Assembly (NCBI GenBank): GCA_937975235.1
Contig: CALJUZ010000039.1
Span: 1-7,513, forward strand
Origin: CALJUZ01 sp003387805
Lineage (GTDB): Bacteria > Bacillota > Limnochordia > Limnochordales > ZCTH02-B6
Length of the DNA: 7,513 bases
Direction of reading: 5' to 3'
Part shown: positions 5,568-7,513 of the stretch, piece by piece
Layout: each line of letters starts with the position of its first letter
Position numbering within the stretch: the first letter of the stretch is position 1
Notes under the pieces: generated by a model
Database searches by the model: none
Told to the model about the DNA's origin: nothing
Seen by the model: only the letters and a program-made list of their open reading frames with translations
Made by a program: the position numbers and the translations under genes

Positions 5568-5585
5568 TACAGTCCCATAACTGTA
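5568..5585. promoter_or_regulatory. Operator-like dyad before the lipoprotein promoter
   Basis: TACAGT-CCCATA-ACTGTA is a perfect 6+6 inverted repeat. It ends 5 bp upstream of the -35 element at 5591 and sits in an AT-rich island (about 5535-5635). Position and symmetry fit a binding site for a dimeric regulator; which one is unknown. Confidence 0.4.
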
Positions 5586-5590
5586 AGCCA

Positions 5591-5619
5591 TTGTAATTCG
5601 AAACAAAATTAGATATGAT
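5591..5619 (+). promoter_or_regulatory. Vegetative promoter of the M14 lipoprotein gene
   Basis: TTGTAA (5591-5596) and TATGAT (5614-5619) are 17 bp apart, 4 of 6 and 5 of 6 to the sigma-A consensus. They lie in the only AT-rich stretch of this region. Transcription would start near 5626 and leave a leader of about 117 nt with a possible hairpin (GCGCCG at 5698-5703 with CGGCGC at 5714-5719) shortly before the ribosome site. Confidence 0.6.
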
Positions 5620-5742
5620 GCTCATACCCACTTCAAATCCGTCCTCATTCGGAACTCGTTTCCCGCGGGGAGTTTCGACGGGACACGGATCCGCCCGGCG
5701 CCGCGTTTCCGCTCGGCGCTGTTCTGGAGAGGAAGGGCTCTG

Positions 5743-7125
5743 GTGACGTTCAAGAAGCCGTTCTCATTGTTCGTTGTGCTGCTGGCGGCCGTCGCGCTGG
5801 CCGGGTGTACAAGCCTTCTGCCCCAGCTGCCGGGGCAGCCGCCCGTGGAGACGGACCACGGCTCCGTCCGCCTGTCCGTCGACCTGTCGGAGATCGTCGC
5901 GGCCGACATCGGCTTTGACGCGGTGCGCGCGGAGCTGGCCGGCGGCGGCCGCTTCGTGGCCGAAGAGCTGACGATAGCCGGCGACACGGCCGAAGCCGAA
6001 ATCTACGGCTTGGCGGCCGGCCCTTGGCAAGCCGTCGTCAGCCTGCACGACGGCCCGGTGCAGCTGGCCGCCAAAAGCGTCGACATCGTCATCACCAAGG
6101 GACGGACCGCCGACGTCGCCCTGGCGGCCCGGGCGGCCGGCGGCCAGGTCAGCCTGGAAACCGCCGACGGCGAGCCGCCCGGCCAACCCGGGGCACCTGG
6201 TGAGCCCGGCGAGCCGGGCGAGCCGAACGAACCGGGCCAGCCCGGCGACGGGGACGATGAGGAACCCGGGGAGCCCGGCGAACCCGGCCTGCCCGGTGAC
6301 GGCGACGACGATGAACCCGGAGAGCCCGGCCAGCCCGGCGACGGCGACGACGAGGACGCCGACCCGGCGCCCGAGCCGCCGGCCGTCACCCGCGAAGTGC
6401 GGTACATTCAGTCGGGCAGCCGCACCGAAACCCGGACGGAAGTATACATCATCCGCTCCTCCGAACCCGGGCCGACGGTCATGCTCGTCGGCGGCGTCCA
6501 CGGGTCGGAGCGGTCGGGCTGGATGGTGGCCGGCGAAGTGGCCCGGGAGTGGGACATCGACCGGGGCACGCTGGTTGTCATCCCCGAGGCCAACAAAGAC
6601 GCCGTGCGCCGGCTGAGCCGCACCGGGCGGGACGGCCGTGACCTGAACCGGGCCTTCCCCCGGGGCCGGGCCATCGACCGGCCCACCGACTGGCTGCTGG
6701 CCCAGCGCATCTGGGACGTCGTGCTGGAGTTCCAGCCCGAGGCGCTGCTGGACCTGCACGAAGGCTGGGGCCTGCGAGAAGCCGGCGACCGATTCCCGGG
6801 CGGCACGCTGTCCGTCGGACAGACCATCATCGTCTACCCGGCCGGCGACGCCGAAGACTTCGCCCGGCACGTCATCAACGTCCTCAACACGCACCACAAC
6901 CCGTTTTACGGCACCGCGGGCCTCACGTACAACTTCCGCATGATCGGGCCCCCGGTGGACGGCTCGCTGGCCCGCAAAGCCGGCAACGACCTGGGCATCC
7001 CGGCGTTCATCGCCGAACCGACCCAGGGCCGCGCCGGCCGGCACCAGACAACCCTCGCGCAGCGCCAGCACTGGCACCGCGTCATCGTTGAGGAGTTCCT
7101 GCGCTGGTACGGCCTCATCCAGTGA
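5743..7125 (+). CDS. Exported lipoprotein with collagen-like linker and M14/AstE-type zinc carboxypeptidase domain
   Basis: The 460-residue protein starts with a lipoprotein signal peptide; the lipobox LAGC puts the acylated Cys at residue 22. Residues about 38-135 look like a beta-sandwich domain (alternating hydrophobic strands such as SVRLSVDL and WQAVVSLHDG) that I cannot name. Residues 143-205 form a Gly-x-Pro/Glu collagen-like linker with acidic GDGDD blocks. Residues 217-460 form the catalytic domain. Its signs are GGVHGSERSG (zinc ligands His253 and Glu256), DLNRAFP (Asn302, Arg303), LLDLHEGWG (third ligand His339) and PAFIAEPTQG (Glu425 as general base). This order is that of the M14/succinylglutamate desuccinylase-AstE superfamily. 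The substrate is unknown; wall peptides or other external peptides are possible. The start is GTG at 5743, with a GGAAGG-type ribosome site 6 nt upstream. The gene appears monocistronic. Confidence 0.88.
   Translation: MTFKKPFSLFVVLLAAVALAGCTSLLPQLPGQPPVETDHGSVRLSVDLSEIVAADIGFDAVRAELAGGGRFVAEELTIAGDTAEAEIYGLAAGPWQAVVSLHDGPVQLAAKSVDIVITKGRTADVALAARAAGGQVSLETADGEPPGQPGAPGEPGEPGEPNEPGQPGDGDDEEPGEPGEPGLPGDGDDDEPGEPGQPGDGDDEDADPAPEPPAVTREVRYIQSGSRTETRTEVYIIRSSEPGPTVMLVGGVHGSERSGWMVAGEVAREWDIDRGTLVVIPEANKDAVRRLSRTGRDGRDLNRAFPRGRAIDRPTDWLLAQRIWDVVLEFQPEALLDLHEGWGLREAGDRFPGGTLSVGQTIIVYPAGDAEDFARHVINVLNTHHNPFYGTAGLTYNFRMIGPPVDGSLARKAGNDLGIPAFIAEPTQGRAGRHQTTLAQRQHWHRVIVEEFLRWYGLIQ
6169..6357 (+). repeat. 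Collagen-like, acidic repeat region of the lipoprotein gene
   Basis: Residues 143-205 of the lipoprotein are built of GxPGEPGEP triplets and three copies of PG(Q/L)PGDGDD starting at residues 164, 181 and 195. The DNA is a degenerate GC-rich repeat. The triplets are interrupted by GDGDD, so a continuous collagen triple helix is unlikely. A stiff, negatively charged and perhaps calcium-binding spacer is my inference. Confidence 0.9.
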
Positions 7126-7126
7126 C

Positions 7127-7143
7127 GCCGGCCCCGGGCCGGC
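7127..7143 (+). terminator. GC-rich hairpin just after the lipoprotein stop
   Basis: GCCGGCCC-C-GGGCCGGC is a perfect 17-nt inverted repeat starting one base after the TGA. No T-run follows, so it may be a non-canonical terminator or an mRNA 3'-end block rather than a classical terminator. Confidence 0.35.
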
Positions 7144-7274
7144 AAGCGGGCGGCCTGGCGGGCGGGCAGGCGTCAACCCGGCGGGCAGGCGGGCAGCCAG
7201 GCGGACGGTCTCGGCAGCGCCCGCCAAGTGCGCCGCCGGGTCACCGCACCCCGGCCCCGAGTCGCACCCGAGGA

Positions 7275-7305
7275 GCCTGCGTCGACCCGGCGGGTCGGCG
7301 CAGGC
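7275..7305. repeat. 31-nt near-perfect inverted repeat
   Basis: Arms 7275-7289 and 7291-7305 (GCCTGCGTCGACCCG and CGGGTCGGCGCAGGC) pair over 15 bp with one T-G wobble, and only one base lies between them. Neither side has a T-tract. It could form a very stable RNA hairpin, a cruciform, or a protein-binding palindrome. Confidence 0.85.
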
Positions 7306-7345
7306 CCTCGTCGCGTTGCATGCTCTCGCCCGCCAACATCGCGGT

Positions 7346-7378
7346 TGGTCCGATGGTCTGACCAATTTGCGCGAGACC
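7346..7378 (+). repeat. Operator-like 33-bp repeat, copy 1
   Basis: This copy contains the perfect palindrome TGGTCTGACCA (7354-7364) plus an extra half site TGGTC (7346-7350). The TGGTNNNACCA pattern is the operator type of the FadR subfamily of GntR regulators. Copy 2 begins 116 bp further on, with 26 of 33 bases identical. Confidence 0.6.
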
Positions 7379-7461
7379 CGGTCCGCTGCCTGAATACGGA
7401 ATGATGCCGTCCACATCGCTTTTTCCGACTTTCCGCACCGGCCTCTGCCACAAACAAAATG

Positions 7462-7494
7462 TGGTCCGGTGGCTGGACCAATTGGCACGCGACC
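7462..7494 (+). repeat. Operator-like 33-bp repeat, copy 2
   Basis: This copy contains the dyad TGGTCC-N7-GGACCA (7462-7480) and TGGCTGGACCA, aligned base for base with copy 1. Its right part overlaps the -24 element of the sigma-54-like promoter, so a protein bound here would meet RNA polymerase. Confidence 0.6.
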
Positions 7495-7497
7495 TGC
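7483..7497 (+). promoter_or_regulatory. Sigma-54-type promoter directed out of the window
   Basis: TGGCACG (7483-7489), four bases, then CTGC (7494-7497) matches the sigma-54 consensus TGGCACG-N4-TTGC at all but one of the fixed bases. It keeps the diagnostic GG-N10-GC spacing (7484-7485 and 7496-7497). Transcription would start near 7509, so its gene lies beyond the right edge. In a GC-rich genome this match can arise by chance. Confidence 0.4.
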
Positions 7498-7513
7498 GGC
7501 GCCGGCCGAAAAC

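Larger units (their letters stand above)
7126..7513. other. Gene-free right end with hairpins and operator-like repeats
   Basis: No reading frame here shows a ribosome site, a family signature or the third-position bias of the neighbours; long frames on both strands are due to high GC. The stretch holds low-complexity GGCGGGCAGG-type DNA (7145-7200), a strong inverted repeat (7275-7305), two related 33-bp repeats (7346-7378, 7462-7494) and a sigma-54-like promoter directed to the right. It looks like the regulatory region of a gene starting beyond the window. Confidence 0.6.

Noticed and set aside
5566..5573. CATACAGT as a sigma-E -10 element before the lipoprotein gene
   Set aside because: There is no ATATT-type -35 at 13-15 bp; the sigma-A promoter at 5591-5619 explains the region better.
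5764..7488. A 574-codon open frame on the minus strand opposite the lipoprotein gene
   Set aside because: It mirrors the coding frame, has no ribosome site or family signature and is rich in Gly/Arg/Ala/Val; it is an effect of high GC.

Overview
The window looks like chromosomal DNA of a high-GC, spore-forming Bacillota (Firmicutes) bacterium. Two genes encode alpha/beta-type small acid-soluble spore proteins, one encodes a PdaB-type sporulation polysaccharide deacetylase, and strong AGGAGG-type ribosome sites precede several starts. The meso-diaminopimelate dehydrogenase closely resembles the Symbiobacterium-type enzyme as I remember it. A secreted OmpH/Skp-like protein is more typical of bacteria with an outer membrane. 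Together these hint at a Symbiobacterium/Limnochordia-like lineage, but taxonomy is inference from gene content and base composition only.

Layout, left to right. Positions 1-120 hold the C-terminal end of an unidentified plus-strand gene. A minus-strand diaminopimelate dehydrogenase gene (287-1186) follows, with its terminator hairpin overlapping the stop codon. A free-standing tRNA-Arg(CCT) at 1281-1355 has its own promoter and terminator. Next are two minus-strand genes, each with its own hairpin terminator: the OmpH-like protein (1644-2177) and SASP 1 (2347-2670). On the plus strand a small two-CxxC protein (2962-3168) sits 11 nt ahead of a histidine phosphatase (3180-3917). Then come pdaB (4027-4842) behind a good sigma-E-like promoter, SASP 2 (5029-5430) with a terminator, and an exported lipoprotein (5743-7125). 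That lipoprotein combines a beta-type N-terminal domain, a collagen-like acidic linker and an M14/AstE-type zinc carboxypeptidase domain. The last 388 bases carry no gene I can support. They hold a 31-nt near-perfect inverted repeat and two 33-bp operator-like repeats, the second overlapping a sigma-54 type promoter aimed out of the right edge.

Functional thread. Several genes concern the spore or the cell wall: DAP synthesis for peptidoglycan (and the same lysine/dipicolinate branch), PdaB for the spore cortex, and two DNA-coating SASPs. The M14 lipoprotein may act on wall peptides or on an external peptide, but that is not shown. No classical defence, CRISPR or mobile element is visible. 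The more novel points are the extended Gln-rich SASP tails ending in a shared NPFxVxxPPA motif, the collagen-linked lipoprotein carboxypeptidase, the in-frame 21-bp repeats inside the phosphatase, the 42-bp duplication over the pdaB stop, and the repeat-plus-sigma-54 region at the right end.
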